DNA of 64,000 nucleotides from Paralithodes platypus (GCA_032716605.1 CM064519.1:31559438-31623437), one strand, 5' to 3'. Shown: positions 1 to 11,885, counted from the stretch's first letter. Program-made: numbers and translations. The notes: generated by a model from the sequence alone, not told the origin.

Positions 1-306
<306 letters not shown>

Positions 307-1040
307 TTGTTCAGTGTTTTAGCAAGTTAATTAAGATTAGCGCACTGTTCACAGGAAACAAATCCATGAGATTGAATTGGCTACTTCATAGTATGGTCAT
401 AACATAAATATACGTATTATTTATATTTATAGACCCAATTAATCGATTAAAATCCTATACAAGAAAAATACCAATGACTTTAATTTACGTGTTGTTAAGG
501 CTTTGGTCTTATCTTTCAATTTCCATGTTTAGGATTATTTAGACTACGTCATAGAAAACTCCATTACGTAGCAAATGTAGATAAAGACAGAATTAAGTAC
601 GCGGATGGACGGCGTACCAAAGAGGTACAATAATGAGTAATAATAATACAATAATGAGTATTGTATATACCGATTTATAATTATACGAAACTTGACCTCG
701 TAATGAAGAAACAGTGCCTGACAAGCACACCTGAAAGCGTTAGGGAACATATATGGAAAATCACCATCTCAAACTCCGTACACAGGACTGTAATGGTGTA
801 GAGGCAAGTTGTAAGTTCTCCCGGGCTGGTGGTTGGCTTAACGGTACCGGGCCTGGCGTCACCACCGCCATAACGCTCCTCACCACATAACACCATAATC
901 TCACTTTTCCTTTCGCTAAGGTTGCTTGAACACTGCACAACATCTCCACGAGTCACAAGTGTATTTTCCTGTACAATCCTACCTGCCTAATAGCCCCCGT
1001 GAATGAGTAAATGATGGATAATAGTTACCCACTCACCTAA
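307..1040. other. no gene recognised
   Basis: AT-rich sequence with a moderately GC-rich patch at about 780-900. The short open frames here have no recognisable domain. Confidence 0.5.
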
Positions 1041-1044
1041 GCAG

Positions 1045-1115
1045 CGTTCCTCCGCCCGCCATCTTGATTTACAAACTGACCAATGAGCGCGGGGCCTTGG
1101 GAGATTACGTCACTC
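1045..1115 (-). promoter_or_regulatory. candidate housekeeping-type promoter (YY1-like, CCAAT, CRE-like)
   Basis: Within 70 bp are CAAGATGGCGGGCGG on the minus strand (RC of about 1052-1066, matching the YY1 consensus AANATGGCGG), a CCAAT (1080-1084) and TTACGTCA (1105-1112, CRE-like). The local GC content is well above background. No attached coding exon is visible, so this could serve an unseen gene or a non-coding RNA. The strand assignment is a guess from the YY1-like motif. Confidence 0.3.
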
Positions 1116-1677
1116 AGACTCAGCGATCAAAACAAACTTTTGGGAGGCGGCCACATGCCGAGAGTTGGATGAAACTTTTACCTTTCTCTATATTTCACCA
1201 GGGTAATAATGTGTTTGCGTTCGATTTAAGAGTAACGAGCCCTTATATGTGTTGTTTCTCTACATACATTCCTTCACTTATTGACAGTAGGCTATGTTCT
1301 CTGTGAAAAACTGAAGTATAGTATTGTGGTAATACACTTAACATGCACTTATCAGTATCTAGTACTTGGTTACTTCAGGTTAATGACCACCATCTTTTAC
1401 ACCTGCCATAATATTTATGTCCAATAAATAGATACACAAAATATGGCTTAATCACACACTCCATTATATATGTTTAAATAAAATGTGTATACTATTCCTA
1501 GTTAAATAATATATATTGTTGTTTAATAACTATTTGATGTTTTTAAATTTGTAAGAACATATTATAATGAGTAGTAAGTCTGAATTAAGGATAATTATGC
1601 CATGATCTGTATCAGAGAATTAATCCGCCCACGACTAGTTACTATCAGCCTTGAGGGATCCTGTTTTTTAATACTCT
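1116..1677. other. no gene recognised
   Basis: AT-rich, non-repetitive by eye, with no open frame resembling a known domain. Confidence 0.5.
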
Positions 1678-1703
1678 GTCTCTTTCTCTCTCTCTCTCTG
1701 TGG

Positions 1704-1753
<50 letters not shown>

Positions 1754-1755
1754 TG
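1678..1755. repeat. compound microsatellite (CT)n-(TA)n-(GA)n
   Basis: A CT tract, a TA tract and a GA tract lie in succession. The whole unit is therefore self-complementary and could extrude as a hairpin. Confidence 0.85.
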
Positions 1756-2166
1756 TGTGTACGGTGTGTCTAGTATGTAGTATATATTTAGGTAATGAAC
1801 GTGCTTCATAGTTATATGAAATGTATTTGGATAATAGCGTGCTGGCAAGAGATGATGGTTATTAAAAATTAACGTGTTGGCTGGATCATGATATTTCAAT
1901 TACATTAGGTATATATATATATATTGCTTACATCTTAAGATATGGCCAATCTAAGTACTTATTTTGAAGGCATTATTCAGTAATCAGGATAATATTACGT
2001 TCGAAGTAATTAATTAGTTTTTTATTATGTACAAAATATAAATATATATACATACACAAATTTGCTACTGCTTATCTTACCATTCATCAGATGCAAAATT
2101 AGTCTATGTTGCCATTATGAAGTATGAACAAAATTACACAAGTATAAAAATAGCTTTTACATATAC

Positions 2167-2167
2167 A

Positions 2168-2221
<54 letters not shown>
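2167..2221. repeat. (TA)n microsatellite
   Basis: Uninterrupted TA dinucleotides directly beside the 5' end of the dispersed repeat at 2223. Confidence 0.95.
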
Positions 2222-2222
<1 letters not shown>

Positions 2223-2226
<4 letters not shown>

Positions 2227-2446
2227 GAGGGTTTTTCCTATCCAGAGCGAGGTTTAGCATCCACTACCCATTAGCCGTTTCTGTCTCTTTTACTGTCCTA
2301 CTTTTCTTTCTGGGAGAAGGGGGTTAGGAATCCTCCTCCGTTTGTAAAATTCACCTTCTAGACGAGACAAACAGGGGAGAGTGAACGTGAAATTTGGCCT
2401 TGACCCTGTCTCGATTCGGCAACCCCTAGCTATGGGGTATGTGCCT
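2223..2446 (+). repeat. dispersed repeat family D, copy 1
   Basis: Shares long stretches with 32411-32697 and with the minus-strand copy at 36430-38556, for example TAGGAATCCTCCTCC, TTCACCTTCTAGACGAGAC and AGCTATGGGGTATGT. It looks like an old SINE or the 3' end of a retroelement of about 230-290 bp. No coding capacity is seen. Confidence 0.75.
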
Positions 2447-2817
2447 GACCGTATATATATGAATATATTACAAACACTTAATATGTTTTATTCGCCGTTA
2501 ATTGAATAATTGGACAGTCTACAAGCTATACATTTGGTTGACTACACAGACGTTTCGTTCCCTTTTGTAATTGTTCATAATTAAGCTTTATTAATTACGT
2601 TCGACAATGATTGACACTCAAGTCCCATACCCACTGACATGGATTTAATAAATTTGAAATAATAGCACTCTCTTCTTTTCTTCTAAATTATCGCTAATAA
2701 TAGGCAACACTCACTACCGCACAGCCAAAGAATGTGAGCAAAGTTCCTTAGAATATATCCTGAACCCTCCACTGTATTCAAACCTGTGAACAACTACAGA
2801 GTCGCTGACATTCATAA

Positions 2818-3090
2818 TACAGAAGAACATACGAACCCGGAAATCTGCAAAGATCCAACCAGCTCACACAAGGCAGATCCCTTTCACAGTCAACCCATGT
2901 CATTCACATGGCTATCCAAATTGAGTTGGAGCTTTCTATTTTGATCAGAGTACTAGGCAATTTATTCCAAATATCTACAGCCCCATTTACAAACCAGTTC
3001 TTATATATATATCCCTTAATTAAGGGAGGATCTCCAAAGGGTGTAACCAAATACCTTGTCTGCTCAATACTCATTTAACTAAATATTAGC
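2818..3090 (-). repeat. CR1-like 3' end, diverged
   Basis: Recognisable as the reverse complement of the CR1-family 3' region: the AAGAACAT tail, an AAGGCAGATCCCTTTCACA block and a diverged C-terminal RT coding remnant. The homology fades after about 3010. Confidence 0.65.
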
Positions 3091-3453
3091 GTTGCATCAT
3101 CCTCTCGTGTGTATTGCTATTATATTTAGTATATAGTTGTTTTTCTTCAATTATTTCTCCGTTTTCTTCGTACGGAAGTAAATAGCGAATATATTCCAAT
3201 GCTTCTCATACCTACTATATACAGCTCTCTAAACTAAGAATGAACCGTTATTCAGTTTGTATGTTACACAACCTGCAAATTCCTGATTATACGTCCACGG
3301 GCCAAATTTACCTCTTCCTATTTCATAAATACTGGGAACTCAGTTTAATGTTTTATGTCAATGACTTTTCACTTTCAAATAGATGAGACATTTACTACAG
3401 GTAAAATTGTCCTGTGTAGTTTATTTAACGCAAAAGCAATATGCTATAACACA

Positions 3454-3614
3454 AGCCGACCTCACCGTTTCGGTGAGATCAGTTCTAATGGTGTAAGTAA
3501 GCTGGGCTTATAATTAGGCCTTATAATTAGGGTTGGGTGTGACAGGGATCTGCCTTGTGTAGGCCAATCGGCTTTCTCCAGACTCCCATTTTCTTATGTT
3601 CTTATGTTCTTATA
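3454..3614 (+). mobile_element. CR1-like 3' terminal fragment
   Basis: Contains the family's 3' UTR (GGGTTGGGTGTGACAGGG, CCAATCGGCTTTCT, CTCCCATTTTC) and ends in TTCTTATG repeats. It is severely 5'-truncated, as expected of incomplete target-primed reverse transcription. Confidence 0.85.
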
Positions 3615-4029
3615 TTATAGACAATAAAATTACAACATCATAACGTTTAAGACACATTGTTCGAATCCATATTATGTAACGTTTAATCGTCACACTTTAT
3701 TTCAATGTTGCTAGGGGCACATTAAATTGATACTACGCAATGCTCTATCTTCATTATCACTCAACTGTAATTTTTACAGACATCAATGTATCCATTCATA
3801 TCACTGTTTATGTAAATTCAAGGAGTACTTTATTCGTACACAAGAATAATATCAATACAATTAAGTATTTACATTTATTTTCGTATTACACCTGTTCATA
3901 TATAGTCCACTTATTTGTTTGAATGTCTATGATCAATCGTGATGTTATTTTGTGTTTAATTTTACCACATACTTATTTGTTTATTTTTGTTTTCAATCAT
4001 AAAAATCATATTATCTTGTTAGTTTGAAT

Positions 4030-4915
4030 GCAACACATTACTGCTACCTCCACCACACCTCACAACCATATTAACGCATTTTGTCCAAGCAATTTTATTA
4101 TAGCCACACCTTTAACATAATTCTCAATTCCAAAACACAAACACTACCATTCTACCACATCAGTACTTGACCGTCACCACTTCTTCACCACCACCACCAA
4201 ATCAACACTTCATACCTCTGTCCTTCTACCTCTTCCATATAGTAGTAAATAGGAACCTGGTATAGCCATATTTACCTAAATGGGTTAAATTTGATGATCT
4301 GTCTCTCTCTCTTATGTATGAATGTATTTATGTACATCATCACCGCATGTATTTGAAAAAACTGTAGTTTAGCAATATAGTTGACACAATTACCAAACAT
4401 CCCTTCACCTCAAGTAATATACAACCACTACATCACTACCACATGAGTAAATGACTGCTACCACGCTATACCTTCATCACCACAACATCACTGCATTTGT
4501 TCAAACAGTACATAATATTAGCTTCAGTATATCGTTAACAGCATTACCAGACATCACCTCATCTCACAATTACTACACCAGTGCCACATGATTACCTGTC
4601 TGTTAACACATTGTCACCATAACCACATCACTGCATTTGTTCAAACAGTACACATTAGCTTCAGTATATCGTTAACAGCATTACCAGACATCAACCCCTC
4701 TCACAGTTACTAAATACCACTACATCTCTCTCTACCACATGAGTATCTGCCTGTTCACACACCACCACCACATTACATTGGTTCAAGCAGTATAATTTAG
4801 CTATATCGTCGACAAAATTTGCAGATACCACCTCACTTGACAGTTAATATGCAACCACTACACTACTACATGATTACCTGACTGTTACCACACTACCACC
4901 ACCACTACCACACAC
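4030..4915. repeat. degenerate tandem repeat, unit about 120-130 bp
   Basis: At least four diverged copies of a block containing CACTGCATTTGTTCAAACAG, TATATCGTTAACAGCATTA and CCACATGAGTA follow one another from about 4340. Related AC-rich sequence starts at about 4030. No open frame. Confidence 0.75.
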
Positions 4916-5078
4916 CAAGGCCCAGCTATGCCCACTGCCCTGCCCATACAGGAGGGTACTATAACTACCCGAAGCCTACCCATAAAATTAATTTTACAAC
5001 CGGCCCGAGGTCACGCCAAAGTATTTATTGTCCCACAATATAATTTACATGCCAGCCTCGTCCCTGCCTCCTCCGGCC

Positions 5079-5454
5079 TTCAAGGGGACATGGGCCGGTT
5101 TTCTGGACCACTTTCTCCCTCATGTTTAGCCCCATTAGTTTTCAGATGTTAAGATGTTTGCCCCATTAGTTAGTCGATTTTAAGACCTTTCGCCCCATTT
5201 CGCCGTCAATATTTAGACCTTTCGTGCTATTTAGGTGTCGATTTTTTCCCTGGCGAACGATAGTGAGCCTGTAATGTTGGAAGAACCGGCCTCCGGCCGG
5301 GACATTTTTCTACCGAAAAATGTACAAATTAATCTAGAAGGGGGATCTAATGGATGTTTTTTGTTTTTGTAATTTGATGGAGGTCTAGGGAGGAAACTAG
5401 ACAAATAATGAATACATGCAAAAATCGCCCAAAAAGTGAACCATCCCCCCTTAA
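5079..5454 (+). mobile_element. TTAA-type MITE, type II, copy 1
   Basis: Nearly identical to 61862-62238. Starts AAGGGGACATGGGCCGG and ends CCATCCCCCCTTAA, with TTAA intact at the right (5451-5454) and altered at the left (TTCAA). Core motifs are CCTGGCGAACGATAGTGAG and TTTTTCTACCGAAAAATG. Non-coding. TTAA ends suggest mobilisation by a piggyBac-type transposase, which is an inference. Confidence 0.8.
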
Positions 5455-5843
5455 CTCCCACCACCCTAATTGTCAAACTAATGAATGGTCGCGAGGAAAG
5501 TGTGAGGTTTTATTGGTCTCCCAGGACGCCAGGGAATTACCGAGTGATGGATGGATGGATGTTTGGACAGATGGATATGGAGGGACGGCTGGGACAGATG
5601 TATGGGTCGCTGAGACCACTGGAGGGTTTCATGTATAACTGGATGCTTATGTAGGGGATAAGAAAGGAGGTTTGTGATGGGTGATAGTAACATTTACATC
5701 GAAGGGATGATAATATTATTATTTTATGAAATGGGTATGGCGGAGCAAAATTATTGCTTTGCCACAAATGCTCTTAAGTTTACTTATATGCAATATTTAG
5801 TATTGGCACTCACGCTATCATGGATAAGAAATAATAGTAATAC

Positions 5844-5847
<4 letters not shown>

Positions 5848-5881
<34 letters not shown>
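5848..5881. repeat. (AAT)n microsatellite
   Basis: A run of AAT trinucleotides. Confidence 0.9.
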
Positions 5882-6148
5882 GCATTGATGATTTTAATAT
5901 TAACGATTAAACAAAATTCAATTACAATCTGCATGAAACTGTTGGTGCATAATGAATATGATTTGTAAAAACTACACATTTTCGTTTCATTCCATGGGTA
6001 TTGCACACAAAAATTAAATGTAGGAAAAATAGGTTTATTCTGTATTGCACTGCACATAATAAAATGTTCACTTCTGTATCAGTCATATAATATATATACT
6101 GTATAGTGCATGTATCCCCTTCACAACCATTATGTAATTATCATCATA

Positions 6149-6300
6149 TGCTGGTGACCATTAGATGATTTTCTTTAGTTTACAATCTACCTCTAAGACT
6201 CGAATGGGTAAAAACGTTCTCAACAAACCCTTTCAATAACACAGGTCCTTCTTAAACTGCATAAAACCGTCTAATGTTAGCCAGACTCTAAGGTAACCAG
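6149..6300. repeat. relic of hairpin MITE type III
   Basis: Contains ACCATTAGATGATTTTCTTTAG and ATAAAACCGTCTAATG in opposite orientation, matching the diagnostic arms of the copies at 7172-7387 and 9448-9774. The ends are eroded. Confidence 0.55.
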
Positions 6301-6321
6301 GCATCATGGTGCTGAAGGAGT

Positions 6322-6707
6322 TTAAGGGAGCCCACCTCGCTTATGTGTTCTCTTTCTCTCCCTCTCTCTTTGGCTTGTATCCATTCGGTCCCATTCAGCT
6401 TACTGTTTTAAGACGTTTACCCCCATCCAGGTGTCAATAATTTCCTGGCGAGCGGTAGCGAGCCAGCATATATATATTTTTGTTTTGACAGCAAGCTAAA
6501 TTTGTACATTTTTCGATAGAAAAATTTCTCCGGAAAAGCCGGATTTCTCCATACAATTCTGGCTCGCTATCGCACGCCAGGAAAAAATCGACACTTGGAT
6601 GGGGATCAACGTCTTAAAACAGTTGGCTGAATGGGGCCGAATGGATACAAGCCAGGGAAAGAGAGAGAAGGAGAGAACGATTAAAAAAAGCCGGTGACCC
6701 TCCTTAA
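6322..6707 (+). mobile_element. foldback TTAA MITE type I, copy A
   Basis: 386 bp bounded by TTAA on both sides. The left end is GGGAGCCCACCTCGC and the right end is the complement of the GGGTCACCGG type. Two arms of about 170 nt, each holding CTGGCTTGTATCCATTCGG-like and CCTGGCGAGCGATAGCGAGC-like sequence, are inverted around a centre with TTTTTCGATAGAAAAA. No coding capacity. Confidence 0.9.
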
Positions 6708-6828
6708 TAATACTGTGAGCATAGGATCGGCCACATAAGCCACCGGTTGAACATTTATTACTGACTGAAGGCTACATAAGGATCATAGTGACCATCCAAA
6801 CACCTTGCCAGGGCACTATCAATGTCAC

Positions 6829-7144
6829 TTTAGGGGATTTTTTTTTTTTCTGGACACCCTTTTCTTTCAGGTTTAACCCAACTAGTTTTAACATTATATG
6901 ACATGCACCCCAGTACTGTCAGCGAGTTTAAGACCTTTCGCCTCATTTATCTTTAAATTTTAAGAACTTTAGTGCCAGGCAGGTGTTGATTTTTTTCCTG
7001 GGGAGCGATAGTGAACCTGTGGCATTCTTTTTTACCGAAAAAGGTATACATTAATCTCGAAGAAGGGGGGGGGGGTCATGGGGATAGTTTTTTAAGCATG
7101 ATACAAAATTAGGGGGCAAACTACCCCTCCCCCACACCCCTTAA
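6829..7144 (+). mobile_element. TTAA-type MITE, type II, diverged copy
   Basis: Shares CAGGTGTTGATTTTTTTCCTGG, GAGCGATAGTGAACCTG and TTACCGAAAAAGGTA with type II and ends CCCCTTAA at 7141-7144. The left TTAA is not intact. Confidence 0.65.
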
Positions 7145-7171
7145 ACTCCTTACTATGTATATATGTCGGTC

Positions 7172-7387
7172 TTGACCCTTTGAAGCTCTGACGCGTTTTA
7201 GCAGTTTATTTTGGCTATCATTAGACGATTTTATGCAGCTTAGGAAGTAACTGTGGGTATTAAAAGAGTAAATACTATCTCAATCAACCCTTTGACTGCC
7301 ATATACCGTTACTAATCTGAATAAAATCGTCTAATAGTAGCCAGAAACAGAAAAGAACAAACGCGTATTGGAGCTTGAAAGGGTTAA
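7172..7387. mobile_element. hairpin MITE type III, copy 1
   Basis: Long imperfect inverted repeat. The left arm carries GACGCGTTTTAGCAG and CATTAGACGATTTTATGCAG. The right arm carries ATAAAATCGTCTAATAGTAG and AACAAACGCGT. Ends are TTGACCCTTTG and AAAGGGTTAA. Non-coding. Confidence 0.8.
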
Positions 7388-7769
7388 GCAGTTCTAAGTT
7401 TATGCTCTAACGGTAACCCATACAGTACCGGTGTCGTCCTTTTCATTATACAGTATGCTGGCCATTATTGACCAACGTCTACTAATGAAAAGGCTATAGA
7501 GTATCTCAATTAATCATTTTAGATACCATATATCCATCCTAAGCTTCATAAAATGCAAATTATATCAATTACAAAATACGACGCCGGTACAGAAGGGGCT
7601 AAAGGCACCTGAGTTTCACTTCAATCAACTATCAAGTGACTCGAATATCATATCAGCATCTGTGAACGTGCTTATTGTAACCATTACAGGATTTTGTTTT
7701 CTTTTTTTTTAGGAGGTGGGCGACCTAGATGTGTGTGAATTTGCTTTTGTGTTTTTGTATTGTTGTTGT

Positions 7770-7835
7770 GTTGTGTTGTCCCTGTTCGGGCTCTGTCTCG
7801 AGTCAGCCACCCCCAACTTGCATAACATACCCAGT
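7770..7835 (+). repeat. dispersed repeat family D, fragment
   Basis: GTTCGGGCTCTGTCTCGAGT followed by CAGCCACCCCCAACTTG matches the 3' part of the copy at 32411-32697. Confidence 0.65.
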
Positions 7836-8870
7836 TCAAATCAACCTGACAGCAAATGTTCACAACCTAAGTAAGACTATGAATGAATATGATTTTTGCG
7901 TGGAGTGATTATATCTGATGAATAATGCACTGTAAAAACAAACTTGCTCCACTGACCAGAATATACTTGTCTTCGCCTGTATCTAAAATGAGGGGAAGAG
8001 GTTTGTTAGTGTGTCAACAATTTCGTTCTTTAAGACAAGACAATAATTGCTTCATTGATTTTGTTCTGTGTTTCAAAATGTGTTAGTATGAAATGACGTG
8101 TAATTGACATTTTTTTGTTTTTGTAATTATTCATCTGTGGTATCTGGTCAGAGTGACACGTTGGTGTTATCAGTATGAAGAACATTTAACATGTTTAATT
8201 AATGAAAAACGTGCTTGCGCCAACGGTATAAACAGTGAAAATAGTGGAATGAGCTGCCAAGTTTATAATGACCGGAGAATTACACACGGTACTGCTCAGT
8301 CGGTAGAGAGTTGAGAATATTAGTCCTTTACTCAGGTGGATAGTATATTGACTTCCATAATGACCTGATGATACAATGAGTCCAACAAAATAGATAAATA
8401 CAGGTAGACATAATAGATATTTCGACTATTTTTCCGTTAGATTTTGCAACTATAACTATAACTATACCAATATATATATATATATATAATATATATACAG
8501 TATATATTACACAGAAGGTTTACAGCTAACTCCAGGAAGCACGGGTTAAATTGGCATATTAGAATTTCCCTCCTCGCAGGCATGATTAGGATTACAATAA
8601 TATGTAATATATCTCACAAATGCGCCTTGGATTTAAGATCAGGCTGCGTCACTGGTATGGGCTGAAAGAACCTAAACAAATATTAACTTTGTTTTGTTGA
8701 ACCTGGGTGTATCCTGTAAAGGTTATTTTCCAGACAAACAATCATGTGTTCAATCGCTGGCAGTTAACTGTTGCAATATCTATTGAGCACAACATTATGA
8801 CACGCTGATTAATGTTTCAAAACTCTTTAAAGAGTCTATGTTTTCTTGATTCACTGTTCACTGATTCATG
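7836..8870. other. no gene recognised downstream of ftz
   Basis: AT-rich with a short (TA)n at 8471-8505. No repeat family or open frame could be assigned. This is the probable ftz 3' flank. Confidence 0.5.
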
Positions 8871-8876
8871 TTTATT
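8871..8876 (-). terminator. candidate poly(A) signal for ftz
   Basis: AATAAA on the minus strand about 115 bases past the ftz stop codon. It is the first canonical hexamer I see downstream of the stop. A hexamer is weak evidence in AT-rich DNA. Confidence 0.35.
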
Positions 8877-8988
8877 TTGGGTTACATTAGAGGTGATGAT
8901 ATATGCATAAAACAGTGGTTTGCTTGTAAAATCCTATACGAAAGTAGGTGATTGAAAATTAATAAAAAATTGCTCAACATCAGGGTGA

Positions 8989-9386
8989 TCAAGATGAGAC
9001 AGTGAGGGACCCAGGAAACGCCCCGGTCAGTACCCCCAGCATCATATCAGAAGGGGCCAGGGCACCATTACTCGCCTCATTCTCTTTCAACATATCCTCA
9101 CTTTTCACCATCCTCCCTCCATCGTTAATTCCTAGCTGATCCTCACTCTTCACCACCGTGCTGCCGTCACTAACGCCCAACTTCGCTTCCTTTTTCGCCT
9201 TCATCCGCCGATTCTGGAACCATATTTTGATTTGGCGTTCGGTGAGGCAGAGGGCGTGTGATATCTCTATCCGCCGGCGCCGCGTCAGGTACCTGTTGCA
9301 GTGGAACTCCTTCTCCAGCATGAAGGTCTGTTGGCGAGAGTAGGTCTGACGGGTCCGCTTGGGTCCAGCGCCGGGTTCCTGTCCTG
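8989..9386 (-). CDS. ftz: Hox gene exon 2 (fushi tarazu-like), homeodomain and C-terminus
   Basis: This exon encodes the DNA-binding homeodomain and a 64-residue tail. In the spliced 319-residue protein the homeodomain is residues 196-255. Its arm is PKRTRQTY, helix 3 is [18 protein letters not shown], and the contact residues Trp48, Gln50, Asn51 and Arg53 are intact. KRTRQTY with Ala56 (Trp in Antp/Scr/Dfd, Leu in Ubx/abd-A) is the Ftz-type combination. Unusual residues are Gln11, Phe14, Met15, Cys22 and Ser35. The tail contains two 15-residue repeats (257-271 and 272-286), each with VKSED. The acceptor is a pyrimidine tract followed by CCCCAG, with a second AG three bases on (NAGNAG), so residue 188 (Ala) may be absent. 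The stop is TGA at 8991-8989. A strongly divergent Antp-class paralogue is the alternative. Ftz normally lies between Scr and Antp, but neither is in this window. Confidence 0.88.
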
Positions 9387-9447
9387 CTGGGGAAGAGGGA
9401 CAGACGATTAGAGGACTCGTGACAAATGTATATACATTGATAACATA

Positions 9448-9774
9448 TTAACCCCTTGAGGATTATGACGTATTTAGTAGTTTATTCTGGTTCTCAATTG
9501 ACGATTTCATGCAGTTTATGAAGGATCTGTGGAAGTTAAGAACATAACAAATGGGAGTCTGCAGAATACCGATTAGTTCACACAAGGCAGACCCCTCTCA
9601 CACCCAACCCCAATTACAAGGTCTAATTATAGGCCCAGCTGCTCACTAATATCATAATAAAGACTATCTCAATTAACCCTCAGACTTCCATATAAGCTTC
9701 CTAATCTGAATAAAATCGTAAAATAACAGCCAGAATAAACTGTCAAAACGCGTTATAATCCTCCTAGGGGTTAA
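9448..9774. mobile_element. hairpin MITE type III, copy 2, interrupted
   Basis: Bounded by TTAA at 9448-9451 and 9771-9774. Arms (TTGACGATTTCATGCAG and ATAAAATCGTAAAATAACAG) match copy 1. The centre is interrupted at about 9539-9658 by a CR1 3' end. It lies in the ftz intron close to the exon 2 acceptor. Confidence 0.75.
9539..9658 (-). mobile_element. CR1-like 3' terminal fragment nested in a MITE
   Basis: AAGAACATAACAAATGGGAG, CACACAAGGCAGACCCCTC and CACCCAACCCCAATTACAAG are the reverse complement of the CR1 3' UTR. The piece separates the two arms of the surrounding hairpin MITE, so it arrived later. Confidence 0.8.
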
Positions 9775-10419
9775 ATTATAATCAGAGACATAAAATACAG
9801 AACTTAAACCGTACCGTCTACACGGAGAGACGCCTTGGAATTAATCATGGAAAGCGAAACATGGAATACACAGACAAATATTGGCCTTATGCAATATGTT
9901 AACCCTTCCCTTCAAACAGGAAACGAGCTCATTACCATATACAGTGCATTCACATCCCGATTGTTGAAAGCAAGGGAGAGATGTTTGGAGGAATTTATAG
10001 CTACTTACACGTTAACTTTGCAGTGTGTATAATATGCACATATGATATTAATCAAAACAAATTACTACTCCCTCTCACTCAAAGATATATCTTCGAACAT
10101 ATATACATTTTCTATCCCCCCCCCCCCCCACACACACACACAGGATTGAACCACACATTAAGACGCACATAATATGAATGTACTCAACACACAAACATAT
10201 CCATACACTCATAAACGCTGTTCATGTCTTCACCTCGCACTTGGAAATGGAATATACATAACCCACACACATACAGTACATATCCATTCAAGTACGCATA
10301 TTTTCACCTCACACAAGTGGACCGATGCACATATAAAGTATACATATTATACCCCTGAAACACGCAGACGAACCCATGTTGATTAATAGTGCACACGTCC
10401 AACACATAGAACACATGTA

Positions 10420-10650
10420 ACATAAGAGCATTAGAAAACGGGAGCCTACATGTATCCGACTGGCTCACACAATGCAGATCCCTTCCACACCCATCCTATA
10501 TCGTCCATGTGTCTATCTGATTTTATGATAAAGCTCTCTATCGTTCTTGATCGTACTATATGATCGTACTATAGCACTTGGTAGCCTATTCCACATATCT
10601 ACAATTCTGTAGCAAGACTGATGCGAATATACATGCCCTCTTAAACACAG
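10420..10650 (-). repeat. CR1-like 3' end, diverged
   Basis: Tail-side motifs (ACATAAGAGCATTAGAAAAC, GCTCACACAATGCAGATC) are followed by the reverse complement of the RT C-terminal coding end. Confidence 0.7.
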
Positions 10651-10705
10651 ATCCTTAGACACACTCATAATGTATGCACATCTGCCACCCACACAAACTT
10701 AAAGA

Positions 10706-10708
<3 letters not shown>

Positions 10709-10745
<37 letters not shown>

Positions 10746-10895
10746 AGAAACAGACGGATTCATGCACACAACGAATATCAACCTTCCATCTCACACACAT
10801 ACACGCAAATGTGCACATTAATTTCCCCTTCTTTTCTACCACAGTTGTGGCCTTGAATCCATACAGTGTTACCATAAACTCTTACACACACACAC

Positions 10896-10945
<50 letters not shown>
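10709..10945. repeat. (AC)n microsatellites
   Basis: Two long AC tracts (10709-10742 and 10884-10945) lie in generally AC-rich DNA that extends from about 10125. Confidence 0.9.
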
Positions 10946-10947
<2 letters not shown>

Positions 10948-11521
10948 ACTTTTTCAAAGAAACACCATCTTACCTTCCTCCTAATACATGCATAGTAATA
11001 TGCATACACAGTTGCCCCCTCCCAACTTACCGGTACACGTAATTGTACATTAAAAAAAAACACAAACAAAAAAAGTGTGTGCTGCTTGGGTTTTATCTAC
11101 AACACAGTCTCAGCATAACCAATAACATTAATTAATGGAGAGTATTATGGGGAGAGTTAATTGCATAGTAAAAATATATACATTTGCATTCGGAATTTCT
11201 CAGAAGTTTCCCTGATAAAGGGATTGTTTGGTTGAAGTACTGTATGTTGATGCATGCATTCAATCATACTATAATATTTATATTTGGCATTGTATTAGTA
11301 GCTGATCCTGAATTTAAATTATTTCCTTGGCACACCAAATTGTATGAAGAACTCTTAATGAAAAGAGTAGCTCTTTTCAAAATGAGTCCCCAATAACTTT
11401 CAAAATATTTTGATAAAATGTCCGCAAAATACAAGATGAACCTCTCAAAACGTGTTCTTGTTCCTGAGATTACTATGGTTTACGTATATTATAGTGAGTT
11501 ATGAGAGAGTACTTTTAGATG

Positions 11522-11522
<1 letters not shown>

Positions 11523-11561
<39 letters not shown>
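11523..11561. repeat. (AC)n microsatellite
   Basis: AC dinucleotide run. Confidence 0.95.
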
Positions 11562-11563
<2 letters not shown>

Positions 11564-11699
11564 CTAACCCTAGCAGCACATCAGTATGCCACCCCGTTCT
11601 GCCCGGCTCCCCTCTGATCCGTCCCCCACCCCCCCACCTTATGCCTGGATATGCCCGCTATTATCTCGCCCTGTCAATCATCCACGACCTCGCCCCGTT

Positions 11700-11885
11700 T
11701 GTCTCTGTCTGTCTGTCTGTTTGGCTGTTGATATCTAACCCTTGTGTCTGTTTGGCTGTTGATATCTAACCCTTGTGTCTGTTTGGCTGTTGATATCTAA
11801 CCCTTGTGTCTGTTTGGCTGTTGATATCTAACCCTTGTGTCTGTTTGGCTGTTGATATCTAACCCTTGTGTCTGTCTGTCTAACT
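11700..11885 (+). repeat. 31-bp minisatellite, about five copies
   Basis: The unit contains TGTCTGTTTGGCTGTTGATA followed by TCTAACCCTTG. Copies are nearly identical, implying recent expansion. A diverged copy (GTCTGGCTGTTGAAATCCGA) lies at about 12328 on the far side of foldback copy B, so the MITE probably landed inside the array. Confidence 0.9.
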
